DNA from: JBPCNH01 sp051001455
GTDB lineage: Bacteria; Actinomycetota; CADDZG01; WHSQ01
Direction: 5' to 3'
DNA length: 64,000 bases
NCBI GenBank assembly: GCA_051001455.1
Contig: JBPCNH010000039.1
Coordinates: 44,117 to 108,116, forward strand
Under the pieces are notes generated by a model. It was not told the DNA's origin. It searched no databases and saw nothing but the letters and a program-made list of their open reading frames with translations. Positions 24,209-33,010 of this stretch are shown in pieces; position 1 is the stretch's first letter; each line of letters begins with the position of its first letter. The translations under genes were made by a program, and so were the position numbers.

Positions 24209-24560
24209 TGGTTTCCCGCGTGAAAGTCACGATCGTCCCGGCATGTACACGGCCGGGTGCGCCCTTCGCCAACACGGCCAGAACTGGTTTGGCGTCACCT
24301 CTCGATTTGCTTTGCGGAGATACCGAACTCTCGTCATCAGTTGTTTCCGGAGTAGCTGTAATCCTGGTCCGACCCACAACATGCCCCTCAGCTCCGCGGG
24401 CAACGGCTATCAAAGTGGGATTGGCAGCCCTGGTGTAGGGGGGTGTTGCCGACGCTTCGTCATCGGTTGTTTCCGGCGCTGCCCGAGTGAAGAGTGTTCT
24501 ACCGACCACTTCTCCAAAGACTTCTTTTGCAGTGTTTTCTAGTATCGGACGCTTGTCCAT
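24192..24560 (-). CDS. putative graspetide precursor with three leader-core modules
   Basis: 122 residues from an ATG preceded by GAGGAGG. Three similar modules, at residues 5-35, 48-77 and 92-121, each start with PxL, continue with a helical segment containing AK or AR and Gly, then GxVVGRT-like residues, and end in a Thr-rich core with ETTDDE. The cores are TLFTRAAPETTDDE, TRITATPETTDDE and TIVTFTRETTDDE. Thr donors next to Asp/Glu acceptors are what ATP-grasp omega-ester enzymes use. The stop lies one codon after the last motif. The next gene is the ligase. The product is not one I recognise. Confidence 0.8.
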   Translation of the reverse strand: MDKRPILENTAKEVFGEVVGRTLFTRAAPETTDDEASATPPYTRAANPTLIAVARGAEGHVVGRTRITATPETTDDESSVSPQSKSRGDAKPVLAVLAKGAPGRVHAGTIVTFTRETTDDEP

Positions 24561-24596
24561 TGCCGCCTCCTCAGTAAGTGAACTGTCGCGATGGTC

Positions 24597-24932
24597 CTAC
24601 GAGGATCGCACCTTCTTGACTCGCCATTCGAGACGCTGGCCGATCGCAGCCGCATAGCGGTCGACGGTTGACAACTTCGCGTCGATCTCCCCGCGTTCCA
24701 TACGAGCTACTGCCGACTGGGACGTCTTCATCGCGGCAGCGACGTCCTTCTGGGTGATGCCGGCCTTCTCTCGCTTGGTGGCGAGTTCTCGGAGCAGCAC
24801 CCGCCGACGGTAGGCGGCTTCGACCATCTCGGGGAACCGGGGATTCTTCTTCGTCCCTTCCTCGATGATCTCGTCGAGGAAATCCTTTCTAGGCATGGAC
24901 TGAGGATATCTCATCGGTGATATATCTGTCAC
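24597..24932 (-). CDS. HigA-type antitoxin (XRE helix-turn-helix)
   Basis: 111 residues from a GTG that overlaps the toxin stop by GTGA; ATGs at 24914 and 24896 are alternatives. The helix-turn-helix is KAGITQKDVAAAMKTSQSAV followed by ARMERGE. It should bind and neutralise the toxin encoded just upstream and repress the operon. The gap to the graspetide precursor start is only 36 bases. Confidence 0.8.
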   Translation of the reverse strand: MTDISPMRYPQSMPRKDFLDEIIEEGTKKNPRFPEMVEAAYRRRVLLRELATKREKAGITQKDVAAAMKTSQSAVARMERGEIDAKLSTVDRYAAAIGQRLEWRVKKVRSS

Positions 24933-25285
24933 CCCCTCCGCCCGCGTCGACGCCAGTCGGCTAGCCGCCGCTCGGCCAGAGCGACCTTCGGCGGCGGAGT
25001 TTTCTGGGTCTTTTTCGAGAAGGCCTCTAGAGACAGCAGGATTTGGCTCCGCTTGCCCTCGGTGGCGAACAAGATCCGGTACTCCTGGTCCTTCCCGCTA
25101 GCCCGAACCTCATAGATGTCCCCATGGACGTGACGAGCAGCAATCAGGCCGTCGTTCTTGACCTCTCGCATGGAGGCAGCGACCTCAGCGTGATCTTCAG
25201 CGGACATCCTGACGAAGAACTCACGAACAGGTCGTCTGCCCGTTGCAGTGATGTAGTCGCGCCACCTCCGAGCCTGTTCTGGCAT
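24929..25285 (-). CDS. HigB/RelE-type toxin
   Basis: 118 residues from the ATG at 25285. The sequence RPVREFFVRMSAEDHAEVAA, then IYEVRASGKDQEYRILFATE and LLSLEAFSKKTQKTP, follows the Gp49/HigB RelE-fold pattern of mRNA-cleaving toxins. Its ATG is 4 bases after the integrase stop, and it is followed by an overlapping antitoxin gene, the toxin-first order typical of HigBA. Confidence 0.8.
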   Translation of the reverse strand: MPEQARRWRDYITATGRRPVREFFVRMSAEDHAEVAASMREVKNDGLIAARHVHGDIYEVRASGKDQEYRILFATEGKRSQILLSLEAFSKKTQKTPPPKVALAERRLADWRRRGRRG

Positions 25286-25289
25286 GCGG

Positions 25290-26423
25290 CTAGATGAACC
25301 GACCGGTGCGGAGCATCTTGTCGAGACCATCCCGCAGTCGTTCGTCGAGGCCCGGGAACAGATGCCCGTACCGATCGAACGTCAACGTGATCGTGGAGTG
25401 ACCCAGCCGTTCCTGGATCTCCTTCGGATGGGCTCCCTGAGCGATCAACAGGGCTGCGCAGGTATGTCGCAGGTCGTGAAACCGGTAGAGCGGGCGATGC
25501 CGACGTGTACATGAGCGGTCCGTGCAGAGGCAAAGGTCTGGGTCAAGCCCGGATTCGACCAACGCCGGCAGGTAGTGGCGTTTGTAGAAGTTCCTGCGCA
25601 GCGGCTTGCCCTCGGGCGAGGTGAAGACGAAGCCTTCCTTGCTGGGATATCGCCCGATGTGTTCCCCGAGCATCTCGCTCAGGGAACGTGGAAGGGACAC
25701 CGTCCTGGGCTTGCCCGTCTTGGGAGGTTGGACGTGTATGTGGCCGTTGATCTCGGAGAGCGACTCTTTGACCTCGACGATTCCCTTCAGGAGGTTCAGA
25801 CGTGGCACCCGGAGCGCGGCCAACTCTCCCCAGCGCATCCCGGTGTAAGCGGCGGTGAAGATCAGTGCCCGATAGCGAGGCTCGATCGCATCGGCTAGCG
25901 CCTCGATCTGAGACGGTTCGAGGAATCGCATCTCGTCGTGACTAGTTTGCTTCGGCAGGTCAATCCCGATGCAGGGGGAACGGCTGATGAGCCCGTCAAT
26001 GACAGCGGTCTTCAGGACCTTTGAGAATGTCCGATAAACGCCGACGACCGTGCTGGACGCCAGCCCATCTTCTGCGAGCAGGGCCACCCAGGTGCGGACG
26101 TCGGTAGGCCGTATCGCTCCGAGTGGCATCCCTCCGAACACGGGAAGGATCTGGTTCCGCAGATGTCCCTCGATCTTCTGCTTAGTGCCGGGCCGCACAT
26201 GCGTGATCCCCGCTAGGTACTGGTCCGCGTAATCCCCGAACTTCAGTTTGGCGCCCGCCGGGTCGGCCCACTCGCCTCGCTGCTTGGCGTTCTCGACCGA
26301 GTTGAGGAACGCCTTGGCCTCCGCCCGTGTGCGGAAAGACTTCGAGCGCTCCCGTCCTCCCGGGTCTCGATAGCGGGCCACGTAGCTGCCCTTTTCGGTC
26401 TTACGAGAGATCCAACCCATCAC
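25290..26423 (-). CDS. int: tyrosine site-specific integrase
   Basis: 377 residues from a GTG. An N-terminal arm-binding domain (GSYVARYRDPGGRERSKSF) and SAM-like core-binding domain precede the catalytic domain with R197 (TGMRWGEL), H316-x-x-R319 (HDLRH), H342 (LGHSTI) and nucleophile Y352 (FDRYGHL). All catalytic residues are present, so the enzyme looks active. It is the last of three overlapping genes (excisionase, small DNA-binding protein, integrase) and would act on the tRNA-Gly 45-bp repeats. Confidence 0.95.
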   Translation of the reverse strand: MMGWISRKTEKGSYVARYRDPGGRERSKSFRTRAEAKAFLNSVENAKQRGEWADPAGAKLKFGDYADQYLAGITHVRPGTKQKIEGHLRNQILPVFGGMPLGAIRPTDVRTWVALLAEDGLASSTVVGVYRTFSKVLKTAVIDGLISRSPCIGIDLPKQTSHDEMRFLEPSQIEALADAIEPRYRALIFTAAYTGMRWGELAALRVPRLNLLKGIVEVKESLSEINGHIHVQPPKTGKPRTVSLPRSLSEMLGEHIGRYPSKEGFVFTSPEGKPLRRNFYKRHYLPALVESGLDPDLCLCTDRSCTRRHRPLYRFHDLRHTCAALLIAQGAHPKEIQERLGHSTITLTFDRYGHLFPGLDERLRDGLDKMLRTGRFI

Positions 26424-26728
26424 ATCACCTCGGTTCGAGTATCGGCGTTACCTGCGACAAGTTCGGGTCTTTGTGCCGACACTGATGACGCGGCTCGCCA
26501 CTCCCGGCGTCTCACGCGGCGGAGCTCCTTATCCACCAGATGGCCGAGGTAGTCGGCAACGGACCGGCCGCTGGCGATCGACGCCTGCCGGAACTCGGCC
26601 CACTGATCCGGCGCTACGTTCACCCGGGCCATATGTTGGCCGTCCGGGAGTGTTCGCTGGGGATCGGAAGGACTTGGGCGGGCTCGGAGGGCCGCCTCTC
26701 GTGCCCGGCGCCGGCTGCGCTTGCCCAT
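26420..26728 (-). CDS. small basic protein, ribbon-helix-helix-like
   Basis: 102 residues from the ATG at 26728 that overlaps the excisionase stop (TGATG); its own stop overlaps the integrase GTG. A basic N-terminus (KRSRRRAREAALRAR) leads to ARVNVAPDQWAEFRQASIAS and SVADYLGHLVDKELRR, a pattern seen in ribbon-helix-helix DNA-binding proteins. It probably regulates or assists recombination. Confidence 0.6.
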   Translation of the reverse strand: MGKRSRRRAREAALRARPSPSDPQRTLPDGQHMARVNVAPDQWAEFRQASIASGRSVADYLGHLVDKELRRVRRREWRAASSVSAQRPELVAGNADTRTEVM

Positions 26729-27051
26729 CAGGAACGAGGCTCCCTGACCCGGAGCCGTACCCGACCCCCGCGGGTCCTTTCGAGTGCCACCACACCGGCC
26801 GGAGCTGCCGTATTCGGCTCCTCCAAGTTCTTTCGGTGGGCGGCGGCCCACGCTTCGACCTCGCTTCCCAGGAAACGCAGATGGCCACCGAAGCGGTAGC
26901 AGGGCATGGGATCAGGGTGGTGTGGGCTGGTGCGTCTGTAGACGAACGACTTGGCGACACCGAGGAGGAGGGCGACCTGGGCGACGGTTAGATACTCGTT
27001 CAAGGTGGCGATCTGGGGCTGTGCGGCCTGGCTTGCCATGAGCCCATTCAC
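26728..27051 (-). CDS. xis: excisionase (MerR-like HTH_17)
   Basis: 107 residues. The core NEYLTVAQVALLLGVAKSFV, then YRFGGHLRFLGSEVEAWAA, is the winged helix-turn-helix of AlpA/Xis proteins. It bends att DNA to favour excision and often acts as a repressor. A basic tail with RTRGGRVRLRVREPRS follows. First gene of the int operon. Confidence 0.83.
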   Translation of the reverse strand: MNGLMASQAAQPQIATLNEYLTVAQVALLLGVAKSFVYRRTSPHHPDPMPCYRFGGHLRFLGSEVEAWAAAHRKNLEEPNTAAPAGVVALERTRGGRVRLRVREPRS

Positions 27052-27070
27052 CCTCGAGACGCCCCGGTTG

Positions 27071-27176
27071 TCTATTTAAGAAGTCTTTAAGAAAAATTGG
27101 AGAAAAATTGGTGGCCCCTGGCGGGCGGCTGTGACCGGAGAGATCTGAGGCAGAAAGTTTCGGAGACAGCCGAAAC
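27071..27176. promoter_or_regulatory. AT-rich repeat-bearing control region between xis and hsdR
   Basis: In the 345-base divergent gap, TTTAAG occurs twice (27075, 27085), GAAAAATTGG is tandemly repeated (27091 and 27102), and GTTTCGG-N6-CCGAAAC forms an inverted repeat at 27157-27176. These could be operators for the excisionase operon, the restriction operon or both. The base composition is distinctly AT-rich compared with its neighbours. Confidence 0.45.
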
Positions 27177-27396
27177 ACTGTTCCGGACATTGGAGCCCTC
27201 CTCGTGCTCCTGATCTGATACCAGGAGTCCGCCGCCACTCTCCCGCCCCGAAAAGTTCCGTCGCGCCTGGCCGTTGTCTTTATTGCGCGGAGCGCTAAAG
27301 GAAGCACACAGTTGCACCCTCCGGTGCCGCGTATACGCGAGGTCGATCGAAGGCACCGGATTCGCCGCCTCAGCGTGGCCGGGCTACCCTTTTTCG

Positions 27397-30192
27397 GTGG
27401 GGACCCCTGAAGCTGAAGCTAGGAAACAGATCGATCGGCTGCTGGAAGCGGCTGGTTGGCTCATCCAGGACCGTAAGGACGCCAACATCCATGCTGGCCC
27501 CGGAGTGGCCCTGCGCGAGTTCCCCCTGAAGTCTGGCCCGGTCGACTACGCCCTCTATGTCGATGGTGCCGTTGCCGGAGCGATCGAGGCCAAGAAGGAA
27601 GGCTGGACCCTCAGCGGCGTCGAGGCCCAGACGAAGCGATACAGCGAGGGCCTCTCAGATGCCCTCCCCGCATATCGGCGGCCCCTGCCCTTCCTCTACG
27701 AGTCGACCGGACAAGAGACGCACTTCACCAACCTTCTGGACCCTGAGCCCCGCGCTCGTCGCGTGTTCGCGTTCCATAAGCCAGAGACGGTGCGCGAGTG
27801 GCTCGCTGAGGCGGGGCTCGAGTCGGTCCGCTCGATGCCCGGGGAGGAAGCGAACCCGATCCCCGACGCCACGTTGAGGGGCCGCCTCCAGCAAATGCCG
27901 ACATTGATCGAGGAGGGTCTTTGGCCCGCTCAGATCCAGGCGATCAAGAACCTGGAGAAGTCGCTTGCAGCTGGCAAACCGCGGGCCCTCATCCAGATGG
28001 CGACGGGCTCCGGCAAGACGTTCACAGCGGCCAACTTCGTCTACCGCCTCTGCAAGTTCGGGAAAGCGAAGCGGGTCCTGTTCCTCGTCGACCGAGGGAA
28101 CCTCGGACGGCAGACAAAGAAGGAGTTCGATCAGTTCGTAACCCCGGATGACGGGCGGAAGTTCACCGAGCTCTACGTTCTCCAGCACCTCCGCTCGAAC
28201 AAGCTCGATCCCACCGCGAAGGTTGTCGTCTCGACCATCCAGCGCCTCTACTCCATGCTTTCCGGCGCGGAGGTCCCCGAGGAGGCCGACGAGCTCTCCT
28301 CTTTCGAAGCGATGCCGGCCCTCGAGGTCCCGGTCGAATACAACCCCGCTATCCCCATCGAGACTTTTGATGTGATCGTCACGGACGAGTGCCACCGCTC
28401 GATCTACAACCTGTGGCGACAGGTCCTCGAATACTTCGACGGCTTCCTGATCGGTCTGACAGCGACTCCCTCGAAGCAGACCTTCGGCTTCTTCAAGAAG
28501 AACCTAGTCATGGAGTACGACCACGACCACGCGGTCGCGGATCGTGTCAACGTCGATTTCGACGTCTACCGGATCAGGACCGAGGTCTCGGAGAAGGGAT
28601 CGAAGGTCGAGGCAGGACTGTTCGTGGACAAGCGAGATAAGGCGACCCGGAAGGTCCGTTGGGAGAAGCTCGACGAGGAGCTCGCCTACGGTGCCGAGCA
28701 GCTTGACCGCGATGTCGTCTCGGAGGACCAGATAAGGACCGTCATACGAGCGTTCCGGGATCGGCTGTTCACAGACATCTTCCCCGGCCGAGACACCGTC
28801 CCGAAGACGCTCATCTTCGCCAAGAACGACAGTCATGCTGAGGACATCGTCGAGATCATCCGGGACGAGTTCGATAAGGGCAATGACTTCTGTCAGAAGA
28901 TCACTTCGAAGTCGACGGGGTCGAAGCCCGAACAGCTCCTCCAAGATTTCCGTAACTCGTACAACCCTCGCATCGCGGTCACCGTGGACATGATCGCGAC
29001 GGGGACAGATGTGAAGCCTCTAGAGATCGTCTTTTTCATGCGGACGGTCAAGAGCCGCATCTATTTCGAACAGATGAAGGGCAGGGGTGTTCGTGTCATC
29101 TCTCCCACTGACTTGAAATCCGTGACGCCGGACGCCGGTGAGAAGACTCGGTTCGTCATCGTCGATGCCGTAGGGGTTACGGAGACGGATCTGGTCGATA
29201 CGACTCCGTTGGAGAAGAACCCGACTGTTCCGTTCTCGAAGATCCTCGAACAGGTCGCCTTCGGCGATCGGTCGCGGGATGTCATGTCAACCCTGGCTAG
29301 CCGTTTGTCTCGGCTGAACCATCAGCTCACCGACGAGGAGCACGCGTCCCTGACGGAGGCGGCGGGGGGCGTGACGGTTCAGGAGATGGCTGCGAGCGTT
29401 GTTCGGGCCCTTGATCCAGACGAGCAGGTCGCTGAAGCGCGCCGGGCAACCGGCGACTCCACACCATCCGAGGAGGCCATCGCCAAGGCCGCAGCGTCGC
29501 TTCTGGAGGAGGCGGCGAAGCCTCTGGCGAATCCCGTTCTTCGAAAGCTTCTCGTCGACATCAAGCGGTCACACGAGCAGACCATTGACACGACGAGCAT
29601 CGACGAGCTGATCGAGGCTGGTTATTCGGAGGAGGCCAAGGAGACGGCTAAGACCGTCGTTGAATCGTTCGAAGTGTTCATCAAGGAGAATGTTGATGAG
29701 ATCACGGCGCTACAAATCCTTCTCGGCCGCCCCTACAAGAAGCGGCTGACGTATGAACAGGTCAAGGAGCTCGCCGACACGATCAAGCTCCCGCCCCGTA
29801 GCTGGACGCCGGACCTGCTGTGGGAGGCATATCAGAGGCTCCACGAGAACAAGGTGACAGCGTCGAAGAGCCGCGTCCTCGCAGACCTTGTCTCGCTGGT
29901 GCGCTTCGCCACCCGCAAGGAGGATCAGCTCGTCCCGTTCCAAGAGAAGGTCGAGGAGAGATTCGCAGCGTGGCTGAAGCAGCAGGAGAACCAAGGCGCT
30001 AGCTTCACTGAGCAGCAACAGATGTGGCTGACGATGATCAAGGACCAGATCGGCTCGAGCCTCGAGATGGACGTCGATGACTTCGGGTACACGCCCTTCA
30101 ATCAGCACGGTGGACTAGGTCGCGCCGCGCAGCTGTTCGGAGACCGTCTTCCGGAACTGCTTGACGAGCTGAACGAGGCACTGGCAGAGTGA
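27397..30192 (+). CDS. hsdR: type I restriction enzyme R subunit
   Basis: 931 residues from a GTG at 27397, where similarity to the family begins (TPEAEARKQIDRLLEAAGW); a frame open upstream to 27274 looks untranslated. Domains: N-terminal nuclease (PVDYALYVDG, GAIEAKK), then the SF2 motor with Walker A ATGSGKT near residue 202, DECH near residue 329 and LTATP, then an EcoEI-type C-terminal domain that binds the methylase. It translocates DNA and cuts unmodified targets. Overlaps hsdS. Confidence 0.94.
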   Translation: MGTPEAEARKQIDRLLEAAGWLIQDRKDANIHAGPGVALREFPLKSGPVDYALYVDGAVAGAIEAKKEGWTLSGVEAQTKRYSEGLSDALPAYRRPLPFLYESTGQETHFTNLLDPEPRARRVFAFHKPETVREWLAEAGLESVRSMPGEEANPIPDATLRGRLQQMPTLIEEGLWPAQIQAIKNLEKSLAAGKPRALIQMATGSGKTFTAANFVYRLCKFGKAKRVLFLVDRGNLGRQTKKEFDQFVTPDDGRKFTELYVLQHLRSNKLDPTAKVVVSTIQRLYSMLSGAEVPEEADELSSFEAMPALEVPVEYNPAIPIETFDVIVTDECHRSIYNLWRQVLEYFDGFLIGLTATPSKQTFGFFKKNLVMEYDHDHAVADRVNVDFDVYRIRTEVSEKGSKVEAGLFVDKRDKATRKVRWEKLDEELAYGAEQLDRDVVSEDQIRTVIRAFRDRLFTDIFPGRDTVPKTLIFAKNDSHAEDIVEIIRDEFDKGNDFCQKITSKSTGSKPEQLLQDFRNSYNPRIAVTVDMIATGTDVKPLEIVFFMRTVKSRIYFEQMKGRGVRVISPTDLKSVTPDAGEKTRFVIVDAVGVTETDLVDTTPLEKNPTVPFSKILEQVAFGDRSRDVMSTLASRLSRLNHQLTDEEHASLTEAAGGVTVQEMAASVVRALDPDEQVAEARRATGDSTPSEEAIAKAAASLLEEAAKPLANPVLRKLLVDIKRSHEQTIDTTSIDELIEAGYSEEAKETAKTVVESFEVFIKENVDEITALQILLGRPYKKRLTYEQVKELADTIKLPPRSWTPDLLWEAYQRLHENKVTASKSRVLADLVSLVRFATRKEDQLVPFQEKVEERFAAWLKQQENQGASFTEQQQMWLTMIKDQIGSSLEMDVDDFGYTPFNQHGGLGRAAQLFGDRLPELLDELNEALAE

Positions 30193-31547
30193 TGAGCGCA
30201 ACAACCTTTCGAATCGCTGATGTGGCTGAGGTCGTGCGGGGTGTGACCTACAAGAAGCCTCAAGCGCTTACCGAGCCGGCGTCGGGGCATCTCCCGTTGC
30301 TTCGCGCTACGAACATAGGGAGGCGCCTGGATTTTCTGAATCTCTTATACGTCCCTGATTCAGTTGTGAGGCAGGAACAACGCCTTCGGCCCGGCGACAT
30401 CATCCTTGCTGCATCCAGTGGAAGCCTCGGGGTCGTGGGTAAAGCAGCAGGTCTCAAGACAGACTGGGAAGGAACGTTCGGCGCCTTTTGCTACGCAGTT
30501 AGGCCTGATCCGATGCTAGTGAGATCCCGTTATCTTGAACTCTTCATGCAATCACCCCGGTACCGGAAACGAGTATCGCAGCTGGCTGCCGGAACGAACA
30601 TCAATAATCTCAAACGAGACCACATTGAATCCTTTGAGCTGCCTCGACTCGATCTTGGGGAACAAGATTCGGTTGTGGCTGCCGCCGACAAGCAACTCAC
30701 ACGGCTCGACGTCGCTGACGGCAGTGTGGAAGCGGCGCAACGCAAGCTGAGAACGCAGCGTCGAGCCATCCTTCATGCGGCAGTCACAGGTCGCCTCAAC
30801 GAGCGTTCGGCCGAACCCTCTGCGCGGATCACCGAAATTCTCGAGTTGCGTGAGCAGGAGGCGGCTGCGTCGAGAGTTGGAAACGCCAAGTACAGACCAC
30901 CCACTCCACCTGTCGGCTCGCTGGATGTGCCTCCCGAATGGACCGTCGCGGCATTGGAGCAGGCAACGAGCGCCTCCAGGCCAATCTGTTACGGGATTCT
31001 GAAACCTCGCATTCAAGGCGAGGGGACGGTCCCGTACGTGGAAGTGCGGGACCTGAGACAGGGTCGCATTCGGGGGGACCTCAAGCGAACGAGTTCCGAC
31101 CTCGACGAAGAGTTCAAGCGGTCGCGGTTGGCCTCTGGCGACGTGGTAATCGCGATTCGAGGTTCTTACGACCGAGGCGCGGTAGTCCCGGACTTTCTTG
31201 TGGGCGCCAACATCAGTCGCGACGTCGCGCGGATCGTGCCACTGCACATTCTGCACCCATCGTTCCTTTCGCTTTACCTTCAGTCACCTATGGCACATCG
31301 ACACTTTGGGTTGATTGCTCGCGGGTCGGCAGTGAAAGGGCTAAATATCGGCGATCTAAGGTCAATGCCCGTCCCCGTTCCCCCTTTTTCTGAGCAGCTC
31401 GCAATAGTTGACGAAACTGAACGTCTGCTTTCTTTGGCGGACGACCTGGCAATCCAGATCGAAGGCGCTAGGCGGCGGACCGAGAATCTGCGTCAATCGA
31501 TTCTTCATAGCGCGTTTTCGAACCGACCCGTTGGGGTGAGCGTGTGA
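30192..31547 (+). CDS. hsdS: type I restriction enzyme S (specificity) subunit
   Basis: 451 residues from the ATG overlapping the hsdR stop (TGATG). Two target-recognition domains are visible (RIADVAEVVRGVTYKKPQ..., and DVPPEWTVAALEQATS...GILKPRIQGEGTVPYVEVRDL), each followed by a conserved helical spacer (LPRLDLGEQDSVVAAADKQL and VPVPPFSEQLAIVDETERLL). It determines the bipartite DNA site recognised by the complex. The sequence does not tell which site. Confidence 0.92.
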   Translation: MSATTFRIADVAEVVRGVTYKKPQALTEPASGHLPLLRATNIGRRLDFLNLLYVPDSVVRQEQRLRPGDIILAASSGSLGVVGKAAGLKTDWEGTFGAFCYAVRPDPMLVRSRYLELFMQSPRYRKRVSQLAAGTNINNLKRDHIESFELPRLDLGEQDSVVAAADKQLTRLDVADGSVEAAQRKLRTQRRAILHAAVTGRLNERSAEPSARITEILELREQEAAASRVGNAKYRPPTPPVGSLDVPPEWTVAALEQATSASRPICYGILKPRIQGEGTVPYVEVRDLRQGRIRGDLKRTSSDLDEEFKRSRLASGDVVIAIRGSYDRGAVVPDFLVGANISRDVARIVPLHILHPSFLSLYLQSPMAHRHFGLIARGSAVKGLNIGDLRSMPVPVPPFSEQLAIVDETERLLSLADDLAIQIEGARRRTENLRQSILHSAFSNRPVGVSV

Positions 31548-33010
31548 TGAATGGTCAGCAGATCGTCCAAAAACTTTGGAATTACTGCAACATCCTGCGT
31601 GACGATGGCCTTTCGTACGGTGACTATCTCGAGCAGCTGACGTATTTGCTTTTTCTCAAGATGGCGGACGAGCAGACGAAACCTCCACTTAATCGTGTGT
31701 CAGACATTCCTGATGGATACGACTGGGCATCGCTTGTCAAGCGCGATGGCGATGAGCTGGAGGTGCACTACCGCCACGTTCTCGAGGAGTTGGGAAAGTC
31801 AAAGGGCCTGCTGGGTGTCATCTTCCGGAAGGCTCAGAACAAGATCCAGGACCCGGCGAAACTCCGTCGCCTTGTAGCGGACCTCATCGACAGAGAGCAA
31901 TGGACGACCCTTGATACAGACGTCAAGGGTGCCGCCTATGAAGGCCTGCTGGAGAAGAACGCTGAAGACACGAAGACCGGCGCCGGCCAGTACTTCACGC
32001 CACGCCCGCTGATTCGAGCGATCGTCGACGTGATGCGACCTGAACCCGGCCAGACGATCTGTGACCCTGCCTGCGGTACGGGTGGCTTCCTCCTCGCCGC
32101 TCACGACTTCATCGCATCGAACTACAAGCTCGACAAGTCTCAGAAAAAGCACCTCAAGCACGAGGCGCTACACGGTTGGGAGATCGTCGACAACACCGCC
32201 CGCCTCTGCGCTATGAACCTCTACCTCCACGGGATCGGTACGGACGAAAGTCCTATACGAGTTGCAGACAGCCTCGCGGCTGACCCGGGTGATCGCTTCG
32301 ACATGGTCCTCACGAATCCACCGTTCGGGAAGAGGTCGAGCGTAACCGTCGTTAACGAGGCGGGCGAGACTGAGAAAGAAAGTCTCACGGTCGTGCGCGA
32401 CGACTTCTGGGCCTCTACGTCAAACAAACAGCTCAACTTCCTTCAGCACGTGAAGACTCTTCTGAAAATCAATGGCAGCGCAGCGATAGTCGTTCCGGAC
32501 AACGTCCTTTTCGAAGGTGGGGCCGGCGAAGCGATCCGGAAGCGGCTGCTCCGTGAATGCGATGTCCACACCCTGCTACGCCTCCCGACTGGTGTCTTCT
32601 ACGCGCAGGGAGTCAAGGCAAACGTGTTGTTTCTCGATCGGAAAGAGGCGAGCGAGACGCCATGGACGAAGACGCTGTGGATCTACGACCTCCGGACGAA
32701 CATGCATTTCACACTCAAGACGAATCCCCTCAAGCGTTCGAACCTCGACGACTTCGTTGCTTCTTACAACCCCGGGAATCGACATGACCGTGAGGAGTCG
32801 GAACGGTTCAAGGCTTTCTCATACGACGACCTCATCAAGCGCGACAAGACGAGCCTGGACATCTTCTGGCTCCGTGACGAGAGCCTCGAAGACTCAGAGA
32901 ATCTCCCGGACCCGGCGGTGCTGGCTGCCGAGATTGTGGAAGACCTCCAGGCTGCTCTCGACCAGTTCGCTCAGATAGCTGCCGACCTCGCCCTACCCGA
33001 AGAAGCATGA
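31547..33010 (+). CDS. hsdM: type I restriction enzyme M subunit (N6-adenine methyltransferase)
   Basis: 487 residues from the ATG overlapping the hsdS stop. The N-terminal HsdM helical domain (LWNYCNILRDDGLSYGDYLEQL) precedes the methyltransferase with SAM motif DPACGTGGFLLAAHD near residue 172 and catalytic NPPF near residue 256. With HsdS it methylates the host sites. The gene order R-S-M is less common than R-M-S or M-S-R. Confidence 0.95.
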   Translation: MNGQQIVQKLWNYCNILRDDGLSYGDYLEQLTYLLFLKMADEQTKPPLNRVSDIPDGYDWASLVKRDGDELEVHYRHVLEELGKSKGLLGVIFRKAQNKIQDPAKLRRLVADLIDREQWTTLDTDVKGAAYEGLLEKNAEDTKTGAGQYFTPRPLIRAIVDVMRPEPGQTICDPACGTGGFLLAAHDFIASNYKLDKSQKKHLKHEALHGWEIVDNTARLCAMNLYLHGIGTDESPIRVADSLAADPGDRFDMVLTNPPFGKRSSVTVVNEAGETEKESLTVVRDDFWASTSNKQLNFLQHVKTLLKINGSAAIVVPDNVLFEGGAGEAIRKRLLRECDVHTLLRLPTGVFYAQGVKANVLFLDRKEASETPWTKTLWIYDLRTNMHFTLKTNPLKRSNLDDFVASYNPGNRHDREESERFKAFSYDDLIKRDKTSLDIFWLRDESLEDSENLPDPAVLAAEIVEDLQAALDQFAQIAADLALPEEA

